Below are positions 14,130-14,859 of a DNA stretch of 14,859 bases, one piece after another (position 1 is the stretch's first letter; each line of letters opens with the position of its first letter). Position numbers and translations under genes: made by a program. The DNA is taken from positions 1-14,859 of the forward strand of contig CAZLGC010000026.1 of the NCBI GenBank assembly GCA_964559275.1, in the 5' to 3' direction. Source of the DNA: CAZLGC01 sp964559275 (GTDB taxonomy: Bacteria > Patescibacteriota > CALEFQ01). The notes beneath the pieces are model-generated. The model was not told the origin of the DNA, ran no database searches, and worked only from the letters and a program-made list of their open reading frames with translations.

Positions 14130-14780
14130 TTACTGGAGTTTTCTTAATTTAGTAGATATTTCTACGCTAACGTAACCAGCATGTTCCACACCTTCTACCC
14201 CGGAGCCAATAGCATCAGATGCCTGCACTTCATTGAAAACATGACCGCTAGAACCATCAACTCCTGTTAACTGGATACTAAACCATGGCAATGCATTTTC
14301 GTTAGTATCAGGAGGCACCCATCCCCACTCTGTGTAATGACCAGGATTTCCATAAGCCCCAGTTACGTTCAGTGGTGTAGCCAAAAAGATACCGTCGTCA
14401 TTCTGATACAAAAGCCCAAAGCCGGTACCGGAATAATTTCCCGCGACGACCTGCTCCTGAATACCACCCCCGCCGCCGGCACCATCACCAACACATTTAT
14501 AGTTCTGCCAACCCGCCTGGACATCTTTTTTTTCGTAGTATCTACACCACCTGTAGGCGTAACCATAAGCTCCTAAAAAAGTTCCCATATAGTGAATTTC
14601 AGATGTTTCCCAATTTCCCTCAGCATCATATTTAAAAGGTCGATAGACTAAATCCTGAACCAGCTCCAATTTTTCGCCAGGTGTACTGCCCGCAGGCAAA
14701 TCAGTACCAGTAAGTGCATTGACTTTGAGAAAGATACCCGAAGCCAGCACTCCTATCCCGACAATGGATACTATAATCAA
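14130..14780 (-). CDS. Exported/anchored protein, paralogue B; start uncertain (TTG, or ATG 14810 with an in-frame amber)
   Basis: An unrecognised 216-residue protein if started at TTG 14780, which has AGGAGGG 8 bases upstream. It opens directly with a hydrophobic segment (IIVSIVGIGVLASG) without basic residues, unusual for a signal anchor. The same frame continues upstream through a TAG to an ATG at 14810 coding MRRATRRVS, exactly the basic head expected. So the gene may carry a nonsense change, or the TTG start may be genuine. The mature part shares TPGEKLELVQDL (33-44), GTFLGAYG (66-73) and GTGFGLLY (118-125) with paralogue A. It has a glycine-rich stretch (GAGGGGGIQ) at about 100-108 and aromatic-rich RWCRYYEKK and EWGWVPP. 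Two cysteines (79 and 96) are present. The function is unknown. Confidence 0.7.
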   Translation of the reverse strand: MIIVSIVGIGVLASGIFLKVNALTGTDLPAGSTPGEKLELVQDLVYRPFKYDAEGNWETSEIHYMGTFLGAYGYAYRWCRYYEKKDVQAGWQNYKCVGDGAGGGGGIQEQVVAGNYSGTGFGLLYQNDDGIFLATPLNVTGAYGNPGHYTEWGWVPPDTNENALPWFSIQLTGVDGSSGHVFNEVQASDAIGSGVEGVEHAGYVSVEISTKLRKLQ

Positions 14781-14788
14781 CTAAGATA

Positions 14789-14795
14789 CCCTCCT
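14789..14795 (-). promoter_or_regulatory. Shine-Dalgarno before TTG 14780
   Basis: AGGAGGG lies 8 bases before the TTG. It supports a TTG start, although the same bases would code Arg-Arg in the longer reading from 14810. Confidence 0.45.
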
Positions 14796-14859
14796 CGTCG
14801 CTCTGCGCATCAGCCATCCCGCTCCGCCAACTAGATCACCTCGACGACATCACCCGACA

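Noticed and set aside
14831..14859. Tail of a further minus-strand gene (eight codons ending TAG at 14831)
   Set aside because: The open stretch is too short to distinguish from chance.

Overview
The window looks like a chromosomal piece of a Candidate Phyla Radiation (Patescibacteria-type) bacterium. This rests on overall style and is not proven: compact, overlapping genes; a rearranged mraY-murD-ftsW-murG cluster padded with unusual genes; small TM-anchored proteins; and pilin-like fragments. TGA, TAA and TAG all end recognisable genes, so the code is the standard bacterial one. This argues against the groups that read TGA as glycine.

Positions 1-10958 (minus strand) are a cell-wall operon. 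In transcription order it reads mraY, a membrane-anchored protein with a pilin-like C-terminus, a D-aminoacylase-family amidohydrolase, an NlpC/P60 peptidase, a MurD-type ligase, a threonine-synthase-like PLP enzyme, an ATP-grasp ligase, ftsW and murG (3' end cut by the window edge). Most neighbours overlap or lie within a few bases. Two short genes sit inside this operon on the opposite strand. One is a 49-residue LysW-type amino-group carrier protein between murD and the PLP enzyme. The other is an 85-residue unknown protein between ftsW and murG, with a strong ribosome binding site and its own terminator.

The most interesting part is 2497-5059: a LysW-like carrier, an ATP-grasp ligase and a fold-type II PLP enzyme, inside a peptidoglycan cluster and without the usual lysine/arginine pathway enzymes nearby. 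I infer a possible carrier-protein route to a modified amino acid, perhaps linked to the cell wall. The carrier ends in Lys instead of the canonical Glu. The amidohydrolase appears to have lost three metal ligands, and MraY has two changed active-site residues.

Positions 10959-11150 hold divergent promoters: one for mraY (minus) and a near-consensus one for a plus-strand 223-residue DUF5701-like protein, which ends at a strong terminator. A 52-residue single-TM protein follows on the minus strand.

Positions 12052-12245 form a dense regulatory gap: a minus-strand terminator, a strong plus-strand promoter with no gene behind it, and two hairpins. From 12246 to 14780 three exported or membrane-anchored proteins lie on the minus strand: a beta-helix protein that looks imported from another phylum, then a pair of diverged tandem paralogues. 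The second paralogue has an in-frame amber codon between a basic N-terminus and its hydrophobic segment.
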